Source of the DNA: Phymatolithon calcareum
Lineage: Eukaryota; Rhodophyta; Florideophyceae; Hapalidiales
Assembly (NCBI GenBank): GCA_977006965.1
Contig: OZ345357.1
Coordinates: 2,480,001 to 2,544,000 of the forward strand
Reading direction: 5' to 3'
Length of the DNA stretch: 64,000 nt
Each line of letters opens with the position of its first letter. Position 1 is the first letter of the stretch. The notes beneath the pieces were generated by a model. The model was not told the origin of the DNA. It worked only from the letters and a program-made list of their open reading frames with translations, and searched no databases. The translations under genes and the position numbers were made by a program. Below, in pieces: positions 20,980 to 31,984 of the stretch.

Positions 20980-22443
20980 CTAATGATGCCATATCTTTAC
21001 AATCTTGTCTTTCCCCCCTGACACTGCCCGTTTCCCATCTGGACTCCAATCTACTGTGTAGACTTCATCGGCATGGCCGGGAAGATCTGATTTCAATTTC
21101 CTTGTCCGCACCTGCCACACCTTGCACGTACTATCCCGTGATGCGCTCAAAAGCAAACGCGAATCTGCGGACCATACCACCCGGAATACTGGTCCGACAT
21201 GTCCACGGAATGTAGCAATGAACTTGCCCGTTGACCCATCCCAAAGACGGACGCTCTTATCAAAACTTGCCGACGCAACATACATTCCATCAGGACTATA
21301 ACACACATCATTCACCAACTGTTGGTGACCTGTCATGCGCGCCTTAGGTGTTGCACGTTGTGAAGAATCGCCCTTCGAAATATCCTCCCACAGCATCAAA
21401 GTAAAATCATCAGAGCCACTCACCATGCGTTCCACGCTCCTGCCCGACTTTTTCTTGATGTTTTCATATCGCTCTTTCGCTGCCTTCAAGTCGAGTTTGT
21501 CTTGCAATTGTCCGACCTTTTCATCGAACATCGGAAATGCCCCCACCCTGAGCACAGAGTCCGTCGAAAGCGTCATAGTGTTCACCCAATGACCATGCGC
21601 GCCTATATTGCGCACAGGCAATCCGTTAGAGGGGTTCCACACTTTAATCGTGCGGTCCTGAGACGCAGAGTATATAACGCCCTCACCTGACCACTTGACG
21701 CATGTAACCGCCGCGGTATGTCCGGCGAGAGTTTTCTGGCACGAATAATTAGACGTGTTCCATATTCGCAGAGTGCAGTCCTTGCTTGCAGAAACGATGC
21801 GCACGCAGTTCGTGTCGAGATGATACGGCTCCCACGCCAGACTGGTCACCCATTTCTTATGACCGAGCAACGGCTTGCCCAGAGCGACACCTGCATTCGG
21901 ATCCCAGATTCGCACCGACTTGTCCATGGATGCGGACGCGAGACGTGTCGCATCAGGCGAAAACGTCAGAGTGAGCACCCAGCTGGAGTGCCCCTCCAGC
22001 GTTTTGTCCGGAATCTGCGTCTCGGGGTTCCACAACCGCACTGCTGTGTCACCAGAGCCCGTCGCAACACACGTAGAATTCGGCGAAAAGCAGGACGTCA
22101 GAATTGCCTCCGCGTGACCTGGCAGGGAAGAGGTGCAGCGCGTCACGGTTCGCACGCGAAAAAGCGACTGGGGCTGATAGGTAATGGAGAGTAGCTTTTC
22201 AGCGCTGACGTCTGCGTCCACCATTACATTTTGAAGGGATTTGGTGATTTCTGTTCGTGTCTCAGACAAAAAGAATGCGTAAGGCAATTGTTCTTCATTC
22301 TCAAGTAGGCTGTTGAGAAGGCTTTCCAATTGCGAAGGTGTTGAGGAAAGCGGGATATCGATTGCTGGCCCTGTTGCGTCGCCATCTGGTGACAAAAATT
22401 GGATGATAGTGCTCCCACTGACGGGGATTTCCGGGGCTATCAT
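20980..22443 (-). CDS. NLE1: Notchless homologue (NLE1/Rsa4), WD40 ribosome-assembly factor
   Basis: The product has 487 residues from ATG 22443; the frame extends upstream but without an ATG. Residues 12-80 form the ubiquitin-like NLE domain that binds the MIDAS domain of the Rea1/midasin AAA ATPase during 60S pre-ribosome maturation. An eight-bladed WD40 propeller follows (GHAEAILTSCFSPNSTCVAT, GHSSWVLTLTFSPDATRLAS, GHKKWVTSLAW, GHTAAVTCVKWSGEG and others), with the family-specific insertion DKLDLKAAKERYENIKKKSG between blades 5 and 6. It ends in VSGGKDKIVKIWHH as expected. The protein is full length and intact. Confidence 0.93.
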   Translation of the reverse strand: MIAPEIPVSGSTIIQFLSPDGDATGPAIDIPLSSTPSQLESLLNSLLENEEQLPYAFFLSETRTEITKSLQNVMVDADVSAEKLLSITYQPQSLFRVRTVTRCTSSLPGHAEAILTSCFSPNSTCVATGSGDTAVRLWNPETQIPDKTLEGHSSWVLTLTFSPDATRLASASMDKSVRIWDPNAGVALGKPLLGHKKWVTSLAWEPYHLDTNCVRIVSASKDCTLRIWNTSNYSCQKTLAGHTAAVTCVKWSGEGVIYSASQDRTIKVWNPSNGLPVRNIGAHGHWVNTMTLSTDSVLRVGAFPMFDEKVGQLQDKLDLKAAKERYENIKKKSGRSVERMVSGSDDFTLMLWEDISKGDSSQRATPKARMTGHQQLVNDVCYSPDGMYVASASFDKSVRLWDGSTGKFIATFRGHVGPVFRVVWSADSRLLLSASRDSTCKVWQVRTRKLKSDLPGHADEVYTVDWSPDGKRAVSGGKDKIVKIWHH

Positions 22444-23002
22444 TATGAGCACCGTTCGGCAGAACCTCCAATGGGTTTTTGTCAATAACAGACAGAATCT
22501 GAAAGACAGAACAGAGATGGTCAGATGTTCACTGGTTAATCCAAACGAGGTTCACCTCATGGCGCGACTCAGTGTACAGGCTATGACGCACAGTGGGCAC
22601 TCTGATAGAATTGAGCACATCCTCAATGTCCCGTGCACCCATACCGCCGTCGTCCAAGCTGTTGAGAAGGACGTAGTGCACTAGTGTGCATTAAAGGAAA
22701 AGTAGTGCACTATACTATTATACTCATCAAGTGAAGCAATTGGACGTTTTCAAAGTGTTACATTTAATCCCGTGCCCTTCACACGTCTGTTCCATCCAGA
22801 AAAACTAATATTTTCGTGCTAGGTTATGCCTTTAAAGCCTGGTTCGGCGATGAGGAACGGGGCGGCAGAATGCATTCGAGACCGCGTATCTCTGTGTGGA
22901 ACGGAGGGGGGGGACTTACCGTACCCTCCGCAAAACTGAACGACATAACGGGCCGTCTTGCACAACAGACTACGTGAAGCCACAACCAAAAGTGGTACTT
23001 TA
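22444..23002. promoter_or_regulatory. Probable bidirectional promoter region between Notchless and the Gly/Ala-rich gene
   Basis: The two genes start 560 bp apart on opposite strands. A short direct duplication (AAGTAGTGCACT near 22700-22711 and AGGACGTAGTGCACTA near 22668) lies in the middle. No clear TATA element stands out. The function is assigned from geometry only. Confidence 0.3.
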
Positions 23003-23755
23003 ATGGCCTTCATTCCCCAAGTCACGCGAACAGCGTGGACCATCAAACATTTTGACCCAGCCACTTGCAATCCCGTCCAATCGCGCCCAAACAAGAAAGT
23101 CCAGTTCGGGGCTGTGGCAGTGCCCGTATCGATGGCAAAATCACCTGGGTTCGACATCAAGAATAACACGCAGTTCCCGTTGCAAATATCATTGAGTCAG
23201 GTTGGTCCCCTCTACTGGGAGATAGTGCAACCAGGGGAGTACTTTAGGCGCCGAACCGGAGCAGTTTGGTTCACGATCAATGCGACGACTTATTTCGAGG
23301 GCACAACAGAAAAGATCACAACGCTCGATGCCGTGCTGCCCATTGCAGAAATAACAGTGACTGCTTTAACCGCTGCGTTCACAGGTGGTGCATCTGCCAT
23401 CGCGCGCGTCGGAGCCGGGGGTGTTGCAGCTCTTGCGAGGGTTCGGGGTCTTGCCACACTGTCGTCGACATTGATCGCGGCCGGTGTGCCCTCGACGTAC
23501 GCAGTTGCCATCGGCGGCGCAGTAATCGCCGGTGGAAAAACGGCCGGAAAAGAATTGATCAAGGAACTCCTTGTGCCTGAGAACGTCGAAGCGAAAAACC
23601 GTGGCGAGTATGCCGGTCCACCTTGGCCGTTTCGCTCCGATCTACGACCGCAATATGAAATAACTGGCAGCCTGCAAGTCGAGAAAACGGTGATTGATGG
23701 ACAAGACGCAGCCAATATTACTGCTACCCCTCTTCTCATTCGAAAACTAAATTAG
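23003..23755 (+). CDS. Gly/Ala-rich protein of unknown function, cassette gene 1, complete copy
   Basis: The product has 250 residues from ATG 23003. Residues 55-95 read FDIKNNTQFPLQISLSQVGP, LYWEIVQPGEYF, TGAVWFTINA, a conserved-looking beta-rich segment. Residues about 107-185 are a long hydrophobic Gly/Ala stretch (TALTAAFTGGASAIARVGAG, AAGVPSTYAVAIGGAVIAGG) with glycine-zipper-like spacing that could insert in a membrane. It ends with a PENV...YAGPPWPF motif. I recall similar unnamed proteins in fungi and algae but know no function. Because it heads the cassette that carries the NLR-like receptor, a membrane-active or effector role is conceivable, but that is inference only. A 3' copy lies at 35269-35759. 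Confidence 0.7.
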   Translation: MAFIPQVTRTAWTIKHFDPATCNPVQSRPNKKVQFGAVAVPVSMAKSPGFDIKNNTQFPLQISLSQVGPLYWEIVQPGEYFRRRTGAVWFTINATTYFEGTTEKITTLDAVLPIAEITVTALTAAFTGGASAIARVGAGGVAALARVRGLATLSSTLIAAGVPSTYAVAIGGAVIAGGKTAGKELIKELLVPENVEAKNRGEYAGPPWPFRSDLRPQYEITGSLQVEKTVIDGQDAANITATPLLIRKLN

Positions 23756-24133
23756 AAGATTGTGATCTGCTACAGAACCTCCAGTTTTCTTCTCGAGGAG
23801 ATGCACAGAATAATATGAAGTGGTCCTTATTTTACAGCTGTTGACTGTGTCACCTTTGTCGAATACTGCAGCTGGTAGAAGGAAGGAAACGCGTTTATGC
23901 AGAACTATTGCGCAGTTTGCCGACCGTGTGATTGAGGGACATATGAAGAGTCTACGGTGACCGCGACGTTGATTTCCGCATGGGTTTGGTGGTCTCGGCT
24001 TCTCAGTCCACGCCATATTTCTTCCGGGCATCGGAGGCATGGCTTTGGGTCTCAGGGTAACAACGGAATCATCAATCTGCGCACAAGGCGGGAGCATCTG
24101 AAGAGTCTATCACCACTTCCTCTTCGACTTTCA
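23756..24133. repeat. Spacer between convergent cassette genes, duplicated at 35760-36126
   Basis: Near-identical in both cassettes, apart from small indels. No ORF of note. It contains the 3' ends of the Gly/Ala-rich gene and the PWWP gene. Confidence 0.5.
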
Positions 24134-24970
24134 CTAGGGTATTGTAATGGCTTGCTCCATTCGCATTGTGCTCCACGTTATTCTCAAAGTAACCTTTATG
24201 CCTGCAACCATATCATCATTCTGTGAACAAGGCGCCAACGTACTTGCCTGCTGCGCCATATAGCGTGATCGCCGCATCTCGTTGCGAGCGCGTTTAACTT
24301 CCGTGAGGGCTAGTTGAAATGCTTGAAAAGCCACAGACAAGCATTCTTCGGATCGCTGTAGCTGGCCCTCAAGGTGCTTCTGTTCGCTCTCTAATACACT
24401 TCGATCGGCGCTCGAGCGCTTTCGTTCTTCTTCAAACCGCCTCCGATCCTCCTCAAACCTCTCGCGATCGCTTTTGAAATGTTTCAGTTCCTCCTCAAAA
24501 CGTCGGCGCTCGTTAAATTCGTCCAATCTGGTGCGCTTTAGCGGGGAAGTCGCACCACTTTCCTCACTTCCATCAAGTTTTCTCTTTTTGGCGGAACGAG
24601 ACTTGCCGTTGATAAAAGACCGTATCTCGTAGGGAGTGGGCGAATACTTCGTTGAATATCGTCGACTGTCCTTGTATATGTTTGCCTCCGCAACGGCTTT
24701 CAAAATGTCTTCCTTGTACCTCTTTCCTGCGGCAGCGACTAAGTGCATAGAGCTGGTAAACTCTTTTATGTTGCGAACGTTCACCACGCTTACACGCTTG
24801 TTGTCATTGAAAAACTCGACCATCCGAGAGTGCTTGGTCTTGGGCGGTAATTCATCTTGAACTTGAGAAGTAGTTCGTACTTGTCCCTTCGCACCACTAT
24901 TGCAGGCCACCACGGGAATGGCTTCAACAGTACCCACACTAGCGTCCCTTCCCTGAATTGCATGCTTGAA
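24134..24970 (-). pseudogene. PWWP/coiled-coil protein gene, frameshifted copy of cassette 1
   Basis: Nearly identical to the intact gene at 36127-36978. Near 24861 one base is missing relative to the other copy (TCATCTTGAAC against TCATCTTCGAAC), which throws the PWWP half (WVLLKPFPWWPAIVVRRDKY, still legible in another frame) out of frame with the C-terminal half (DELPPKTKHSRMVEFF onward). It also lacks an in-frame 36-bp segment near 24675, and near its 3' end it has 25 bp not found in the other copy, which changes the C-terminus. As it stands it cannot encode the full protein. Confidence 0.75.
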
Positions 24971-25399
24971 GCAACAGCTTGGTTTTCCTTTCCCCAACTG
25001 TAACCCCGGTAAGCAACTCGAGGAAACGGCGACTGTCAACCTCCAAACAGTGTGCACAATTTTGCTACCCGGTAAGTGCAACAGGAATTGCATTGATCTA
25101 GTAATTTGCAACCAATGGCAATCTTCTATGTCGATCAGCTGCAACCCACGAACAGCTGAGGAACAAAATGTGGAACGACCACTACGTGGTCCATGGATCC
25201 GACTCTTCCCTTGGATGTAAAACCAGAAATGCTGCAGACATATTAGAGCCCTACAGTATTCCAAGCCTAAAGTGCAATGGGAACATCCGATCGGCTTCGC
25301 ACGGGCAGACACATTTGGATAGGAAATACTACCGTATCGTAGAATTAGATTTACCGATAATTGTACAGACATCGCGACAAGATCCTTTAAACCGCAAAT

Positions 25400-26322
25400 C
25401 GTAAGTGGACTAAAAAGAGTTCATTATTCGACAGGAACGCCAAATATGCGCGACGTACATAAGTAAATTTGAATCCCGGAAGGTATAGCCCAGGGGCCCA
25501 GACTCATGCCCTAAACACACCTGCCCACAGTGGGGAAGAGAACATCAAGTTCGTTTGCTCGTGTATTGAAGCGCGCATCGGAAGATAAGATGCCCAGTTC
25601 TATATCGGTAGACATGTCAGTGAGACGCCTACAATATCGCATGGTAGTAGGAGTCGGTCTGACACTGCGATGCCCCAAACGAAGAGGAGGATAGTTTCAT
25701 TTCGAGTTATTGTCGACAAGCGGTTGCATTACGCAAGATAGTACCTTTCGTGGTAGTCACGAATCGCAATCGTGACTCACGATTGTCAAAACTGCAGCAT
25801 ACTGTAAGACTCGGTGCGTCGACCGCCAGACGATGAAGTTGGCGACGTGGGCGCACTTTTCAACACTTGGAACATTTTTTGGCATGATCAAGCCCGGTCG
25901 GACGGTGCAGAAAACCCAAAAATGCAAGAGATGGAGCGCATGCAGAGTTTTATTGTTTCTGATGTGCGACTGCAGTTTAAGGTAGAAAAATCGATTTCGT
26001 CAACCAGGGTGCATCTTGTGCTTGATCCACGATATGTTTTTTGGCGGATGCATCGTTGTGAAAAGTGCAGCTGAACAGTGCAGGTACTGTGTGCAGGTGT
26101 ACTGTATGATACAGCGAATCTGAAGTGCATCCCGAGCATCGCTCTCACAATAGCGTACAGTAATTATTCAATTAAATTGAATAAATTTTATTGAGGTGCC
26201 CGGTGCCCCCTTGACGGAGTAAGTTGGCACCCTCACTATACCAGTGATACGGTACTACAGTGTGCTGCTTTGCCCGTGGTCATTGCGACAAAGCCGTCTC
26301 GCGAGAGCCTCTCCAACTGGTG
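25400..26322. repeat. Cassette spacer S1 upstream of receptor A, shared by three loci
   Basis: The block from AAATTTGAATCCCGGAAGGT to the receptor start codon is repeated upstream of receptor B (31985-33736, with two insertions) and receptor C (37415-38327). Copies 1 and 3 are nearly identical; copy 2 is more diverged. Short ORFs in it (for example 25814-26074) decay in the other copies, so it is read as promoter or spacer, not gene. It contains the inverted repeat GTCACGA...TCGTGAC near 25757-25777. Confidence 0.7.
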
Positions 26323-29300
26323 ATGGAGGTCGCTGGGCTTGTCCTCGGTGTAATCCCGGAATTGCGAAAACAAGTTCGCAGCATCAAAGAACGAATCTCG
26401 AAATATCGAGAAAATCCTGGTAAATATTCGAATTTGATTGTCCATCTCAGCGATTTGACGAAACGCATCGATCAGTTGGATAAGCTTGCGATTCCCGATG
26501 CGCTTCCGGTCGGAACCGCCGATCTTTTCAATGAAGACATGGCCAAGGCGCGCGAATTTCTCATAGCCGCAAACGAGGCCTTACAAGTGCAGTGCACCGA
26601 AGCATTTGCAGGAAGTAGCAGTGGTTCAAGGGCTAGGAAACGGGACAAGCTATATAAGTTTTTTCGAACGGACAAATTGCACGGGAACATGGCCTCTGTG
26701 GAAGTGAATGTCAAGAACGCAAGTGGTTTACTCGAAGACATATTTGGAAGGCTAACACCTTTACTGTCCAACAAGGAGCAGACAAAAGCAATTTTTGATC
26801 AAAACAAGAAGCGGGACAACGCAATTTTGGAAGCAATCAATAAGAAGGATAAGCAGCAGAACCAAAGCACTGAGGAAGTTTATCTCTTTCGACCAAGTAC
26901 CCCGGAGTTTACACATGTTGTGGATCTTAACTTTGACACAGAGGGAGAACTCGTCACGCCAGAGGCAAACCTGAAGCGATCTGTGTTGTCCAGTATTTCA
27001 TCGGATACAATTACGGCCGCTGCTGGAGTACAGAAGGATGCATTTGGTGTTGTTGGAATGGCCGGTGTTGGTAAATCTGTTGCGCTCCAAAGCCTTGCGT
27101 TCGATGAGGATATCAAGAAACAATTCTCGGATGGTGTCCATTATTTGTCCTTTGGTCAAGATGCAACAGATGGAAAAGCAGTTCGTGAGATCGTAAAAAT
27201 AATGAGAAGAACCGGAGCAAGCGCAAGGGATCGTCTCGAGAAAGTGGGTCGTTGTACTAAACTCAAGGACGCTGTTGATCTTGCCGTAGAATGGTTTGAG
27301 GGCAAAGCCTGCCTCTATCTCGTGGACGATTTGTGGCCTGCGAAGGACTGCACGTACGGGTACTTGATCGTCTTGCGACAGCTGCTGCGAGGGAGCCCTA
27401 GAAGCAGAATGGCTATTACCACCCGCAGTACTATAATTGCGGACAGGGCAGGATTGGTTGTGAGCTTCGGGGCTCGAGCCACTCTCGGATCCGTGTCCAA
27501 GAGTATGTTCCTGACTTATGCTTGGGGTTCGGCAAGTCTGGCGGATGCATCGGGGCGTGCTGGCGAACTGAGGCCCAGCGTCGCAAAGATTCTTACCGCA
27601 TGTGAAGGACTTCCAATCGCATTAGCGGTTGCGGGATGTTCTGTAGCTACGTTGGCAAGTGCATGTGAAAGTTTCGACAGTGCGTGCGACGCGTATGCAT
27701 TTGAGTTGGAGAAAAATATATCAAGTCTTGGAGATGAGCCATGTCCAGAGGGCAAGACCTTGAGAGCGGGTATACTTTTAAGCTTGGGCTACCTTCAAGT
27801 TGAGTTCTTGAAGGTACTGTCTACCAGCGCTTCAGATTATGAACATAACATCACAGATTTGTATGAAAGTCTTGGTGTGCTGACAAAACAAGCATGGATT
27901 CCCGTTTCAGTACTAAGTCGGATGTGGAAACTTGATGAAAATGTGTCTCTGGAAGTTGCAAAGCTGTTCTCTGGTATGAGCCTAGCGACAATTCAACATC
28001 CGGCTGACACAGACAGGTTTGTGCGAGATACGCGATTAAGATTACATGATTTACATCTTGATTTCTGTCAGCACGCAAGATTGAAGAAGCCGGTGTCGTT
28101 TTGGCACGGTCAACTCGTGCGGGGCCATCTGCCTGAAACACCCAATAGGCTGGAGAGGTCGATATCTCTTGCACCAGGTACCTCGTTGGAACAGGAATTG
28201 TTGAGCTGTTCACCTAGACCGTGGTGGACAATTGCGGATGCAGCAGATGGGTATATTCATGCGAATCTGGCAAGGCATATGTCGTCTTCGAACTTTGGTG
28301 TAGAGCTGGGTGCGCTTCTACTCGACGCCCGTTGGACGCAAATGCGCTTTGAAACTGGGGGTATTTTGGCGTTGAAGACCGACTTTGAGTGCTTCGCGGA
28401 TTTTTTGGTTTCACACGAAAGCGCAACAGAAGGAGGAGCAGAGAGTGACATCAAGCAGAGTTTTGAATTGATTTTGAAAGCTTTATATCTTTCCTGGGGA
28501 AGAGTATCCGACGGACCAAGGGGATTTTTGTTCCAGATGTGCGGGCGCATGTGCAGTTGGAGAAAGATCAATGTTTTCGCGGATGCGTACTTGCAAAGCT
28601 TTGAAACGCACACACCGAAACCATATCTGCTGCCCAAGAGTTTGTTTTTTCCGGAGCCGCGCAATGGACCGGAGATGGAGATTTTCGTCGGAGGACCCTG
28701 TTATGCTGTTGCCAGCTCCCCCTGTGGGCTCTACGTTGCAGCAGGAGCTCGTATTGATATTGTTATTGCTAATGCTTTGACTGGTGAAATATTACAGAGA
28801 TTGAAGGGCCACACTGATGACGTCATGAGCATAACGTTTGGCTCAGGATCTAAGACAATAATCTCAGGATGCAAGAAAGGCACGATAATTTTCTGGGAAT
28901 GGGAGACATCCAGTGCTCGTGTACAACATGTCGGTGATAGCAATAATCTTCGTCATTATGTTTTGATCAGCAACAGGGGACAGCTGTTTTTGGCCTCTGT
29001 AAATGGCTTTCTGAGGAGTTGGGATGCTACCACCGGCACTACGACATGTAAGCGATTTTGGAAGGGTCAGATTGACTCCCTTGCTGTCTCTGTAGATGAT
29101 CGGACAGTTGCTTTCGGTACGACCCGTGGCTGGGGTACAGTCGAAGAACACTTGACGATTTTCGACACAAGCACAGAAAGAATTGTTTATGACAAGCCAA
29201 CGGAAGCTATGGTGACATCTGTTGCTTTTAGTCCGGATGGGAAGTGGCTTGCTGCAGGCTCAGGTACCGGATCTATATGTCTGTGGGATACACAGACGTG

Positions 29301-30429
29301 GACAACAGTTTGTTCTCTTGAGGAGCACGAAAGCCTTGTATATTGCCTGACATTCAGTCCGAATGGACAACGGCTTGCGTCTTCGTCGGAGGATGGGACT
29401 ATTCGAATATGGGATATTGAAAGAGGAACGAGCGTTCTGCTATCCAACGAACGTAACAGCGGAATCGAAAGCATTGAGTACACTTATGATGGGAAAAGAA
29501 TTATTTCCGGGAAAATCGGTTTCCCGCGTAATACCATTGTCGCATTCGAAAATCTTGGCTCTTTTCAGATTTGGGATTCTCAACCTCACACGGAGCTGGT
29601 GGAAGAAGCCCGTTGGCACACTGGCAGAGTATGTGACGTCGAGTTAAGTCAAGTTGGGGACAAGGTTGTCTCCGGATCTGAGGATGGAACAGTACGTCTG
29701 TGGGACTCGGGCACAGGCGAGGAGAAGGGCGTGCTAGAAGTAAGCCCCTCAGAACCTGTGATTAGCGTATCGATTAGCCCCGACGGGCAGCGTATTGTCT
29801 GTGGTGCAGAAGATGGTCTGAGTCTGTGGGACACTAAGACTTTGAGCCGAATTCCAGTGCGTCTGGACGGTCATAACGGCTTTGTATTCCCTGTTTCTTT
29901 CAGTTGTGATGGTTTTCGAATTATCTCAGGGTCAAAATACCTTCCTCAAATTCTCATATGGAATGCGCGAACAGGTGAGCAGATTGGAGATGGCATTAAC
30001 GGGTTCTCTAAGTATTGGTATTGCGTGTCGGAGAGCTCCGATGGGCGGCAGCTTCTGGCTCGTTTCGATTATTCGTACATAACGTGGATTTGGGATCGGG
30101 AGAGCAGAAACATTGTTTGGAAATCGGACCACGGCGAAACAGATGCAGACGATGACACGTCGTACAAAATAACAGACGAGGAAGCTAAGAAGAGTATACG
30201 GAGCTGTGGACAGAACACATCGAGACTGTGGCCAGATTCATTTGAGCAATATTCTGCGGAGGTGTACATCGTTGAAAATATTGCATACACGAACGCGCTC
30301 GGCGGAAGGACGTTGGGAAGCTTCCCATCCCCTGTAGTGAGGTGGTCGTACGATTCAGAGAGCAAAGTGTTTGCGGCTGGACTGACAAGTGGTGCTGTTG
30401 CAATATGCGAATTCATAGGACAATCCTGA
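26323..30429 (+). CDS. NLR-like receptor A: helical N-domain, NB-ARC, WD40 propeller (intact)
   Basis: The product has 1368 residues; the ATG at 26323 is the first true ATG and is conserved in all three paralogues. Residues 1-190 form a Leu-rich helical bundle (MEVAGLVLGVIPELRKQVRS, LSDLTKRIDQLDKL, basic SGSRARKRDKLYKFF), reminiscent of RPW8/HeLo/MLKL-type four-helix domains. The NB-ARC follows: Walker A GMAGVGKS (about 244-252), Walker B CLYLVDDLW (about 328-336), RMAITTRS (RNBS-B), CEGLPIALAV (GLPL, about 427-436) and an LHDLHLDF block in the MHD position. About 10 WD40 blades fill 787-1368 (SPDGKWLAAGSGTGSICLWD, SPNGQRLASSSEDGTIRIWD). STAND ATPases of this plan sense ligands through the repeats and oligomerise to signal or kill. 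An immune or allorecognition role is inferred from architecture. Confidence 0.88.
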   Translation: MEVAGLVLGVIPELRKQVRSIKERISKYRENPGKYSNLIVHLSDLTKRIDQLDKLAIPDALPVGTADLFNEDMAKAREFLIAANEALQVQCTEAFAGSSSGSRARKRDKLYKFFRTDKLHGNMASVEVNVKNASGLLEDIFGRLTPLLSNKEQTKAIFDQNKKRDNAILEAINKKDKQQNQSTEEVYLFRPSTPEFTHVVDLNFDTEGELVTPEANLKRSVLSSISSDTITAAAGVQKDAFGVVGMAGVGKSVALQSLAFDEDIKKQFSDGVHYLSFGQDATDGKAVREIVKIMRRTGASARDRLEKVGRCTKLKDAVDLAVEWFEGKACLYLVDDLWPAKDCTYGYLIVLRQLLRGSPRSRMAITTRSTIIADRAGLVVSFGARATLGSVSKSMFLTYAWGSASLADASGRAGELRPSVAKILTACEGLPIALAVAGCSVATLASACESFDSACDAYAFELEKNISSLGDEPCPEGKTLRAGILLSLGYLQVEFLKVLSTSASDYEHNITDLYESLGVLTKQAWIPVSVLSRMWKLDENVSLEVAKLFSGMSLATIQHPADTDRFVRDTRLRLHDLHLDFCQHARLKKPVSFWHGQLVRGHLPETPNRLERSISLAPGTSLEQELLSCSPRPWWTIADAADGYIHANLARHMSSSNFGVELGALLLDARWTQMRFETGGILALKTDFECFADFLVSHESATEGGAESDIKQSFELILKALYLSWGRVSDGPRGFLFQMCGRMCSWRKINVFADAYLQSFETHTPKPYLLPKSLFFPEPRNGPEMEIFVGGPCYAVASSPCGLYVAAGARIDIVIANALTGEILQRLKGHTDDVMSITFGSGSKTIISGCKKGTIIFWEWETSSARVQHVGDSNNLRHYVLISNRGQLFLASVNGFLRSWDATTGTTTCKRFWKGQIDSLAVSVDDRTVAFGTTRGWGTVEEHLTIFDTSTERIVYDKPTEAMVTSVAFSPDGKWLAAGSGTGSICLWDTQTWTTVCSLEEHESLVYCLTFSPNGQRLASSSEDGTIRIWDIERGTSVLLSNERNSGIESIEYTYDGKRIISGKIGFPRNTIVAFENLGSFQIWDSQPHTELVEEARWHTGRVCDVELSQVGDKVVSGSEDGTVRLWDSGTGEEKGVLEVSPSEPVISVSISPDGQRIVCGAEDGLSLWDTKTLSRIPVRLDGHNGFVFPVSFSCDGFRIISGSKYLPQILIWNARTGEQIGDGINGFSKYWYCVSESSDGRQLLARFDYSYITWIWDRESRNIVWKSDHGETDADDDTSYKITDEEAKKSIRSCGQNTSRLWPDSFEQYSAEVYIVENIAYTNALGGRTLGSFPSPVVRWSYDSESKVFAAGLTSGAVAICEFIGQS

Positions 30430-31984
30430 GAAAGCTTTGCCCGAACAGCGAAAGCCTAGAGACTTTTGCGAGCACTACTACACGCACGCAGTTCCAATTT
30501 GTTGATGATTTGATTCGATAATCAGTAGACTTTTTGTGCCCCTTCAAGGTCCACTTATCTGTACGGGCCAGAGTTAGGTTTTGATACACCGCCAGTCCAA
30601 GTCAGATCGTACCCATGGTTATATAGCAATTGCAGAGTTGCCCCAAACGTCTGCAGGTGCGGAGTAACTTTTAAATAAAGCTCACAATTCTTTTTCAAAG
30701 TTTTGGGGGTAGCTATGCCAGCAACGAGAAACCGGAGAAGATTTCTTCTATCTGGTTTTGTTAGTGGGACTCTGCAACAGTTGCAGTCACTGCTGTGATT
30801 CCTTTTCTGGAAATGTATGATTCACAAAATAATGCTCTGCGCTCGGCCTAGTGTCTATTGTACGAGAATTTTCTCTCAACGAAGGACAACTTTTTCTCAA
30901 TTCACGAAGATGTTTTTGTGGCTTTTGCAAAGGCGTCCTACATATCATCCGTGTTGTCAAAGACATCAAGCTCATGGACGATGTCTACGTGTCAGGTAAG
31001 ACAGTTTCTTCCAATGAGTGTACCACGGAAGTAAATTTAGAGCACCATTACGTCTAGGCATTAAACTCTCTGCTATTCTACATCGTCAACAACCATGAAA
31101 CACTTGTATAAGGTGCGAGATTCAATGCCATCATTTTCCGTGATTCTGTCTCCTTCAGGTGTCCGCACTGACCAGAACTGGAAAGCAATGTTTCCTCCAA
31201 TGGGTAGAAGACCCTGTCCTTGGAACCATTCGCCATCATGCAGTACAATTTCAGGCGTACAATAAGGGGTAATTTGATGGGTAGTTACTTGTGAGGCCAG
31301 GTCCACAGATACTTGCAGTGCAAATTCCACGGAGCCAAGAGCAGGACGATGAAAAGTTCTCTGATTTCCAAACGAACTCGGCACTACATGGTGATCGGCA
31401 TGTATATCAACACGAGAGAGGAGCGTCAAATATCCGCAAAAGTTCTGTTCGGTGTCACACTGTAAGCTCCCTCCGAACTCGAATTTGCTGGTCCATCATC
31501 TTCACGACACCGACTCAATTCGGCTCGGTGCGCCCCTTGCACGTCTTCGACAGAATTCCATGTCTCCACGATGATAATCTTGACAATCATCACCGTGGTT
31601 TAGGCCTCGTATGATGCACCAAGATCCAGGCCAGCTCTTTCGTACCGATGTTATGACGAGGGAGAAACGAGGCTCGCCTTGGTTTTCCATTCCATCAATT
31701 GAATTATTTTGCATTTAGTGCAGAATGCAATCACTCCGGGACCACAGGCGGCGCAAAACCATTTAAGGATTACTGAAGCGATGTGCCCCGTGCAGTAACA
31801 CACGGAACGATGAACAATTTAGGGTCCTCTAAGCATGTGTACTGAGGAGGATTGAGATAGCGAGGATATGCATCGCTCTTTGACTCGGAGCTTCAAGGTG
31901 GTGCGTATACTAATCCGGAAATATGTTGGAGTGGGCAAGCACATGGATGTGAAACGTCAGCTCCGCAGAACCAAAGACGAGACG
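30430..31984. other. 1.55-kb region downstream of receptor A; one doubtful small ORF
   Basis: The first 100 bp match the 3' flank of receptor C (GCGAAAG...GAGACTTT...TTGTTGATGA). A minus-strand frame at 31429-31073 (118 codons) has a protein-like composition, for example PSSFGNQRTFHRPALGSVEF and SRTLYKCFMVVDDVE, but no family match and no second copy. I record it without calling a gene. An AATAAA lies at 30674-30679 and could terminate receptor A transcripts. Confidence 0.35.

Noticed and set aside
25814-26074. 86-codon ORF repeated in spacers S1 and S3
   Set aside because: Repeated only because the spacer is duplicated; it is broken in the more diverged spacer S2, so there is no sign of selection on protein.
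31073-31429. 118-codon minus-strand ORF between receptors A and B
   Set aside because: Slightly protein-like, but without family match or conservation in the other cassette; recorded only in the intergenic note.
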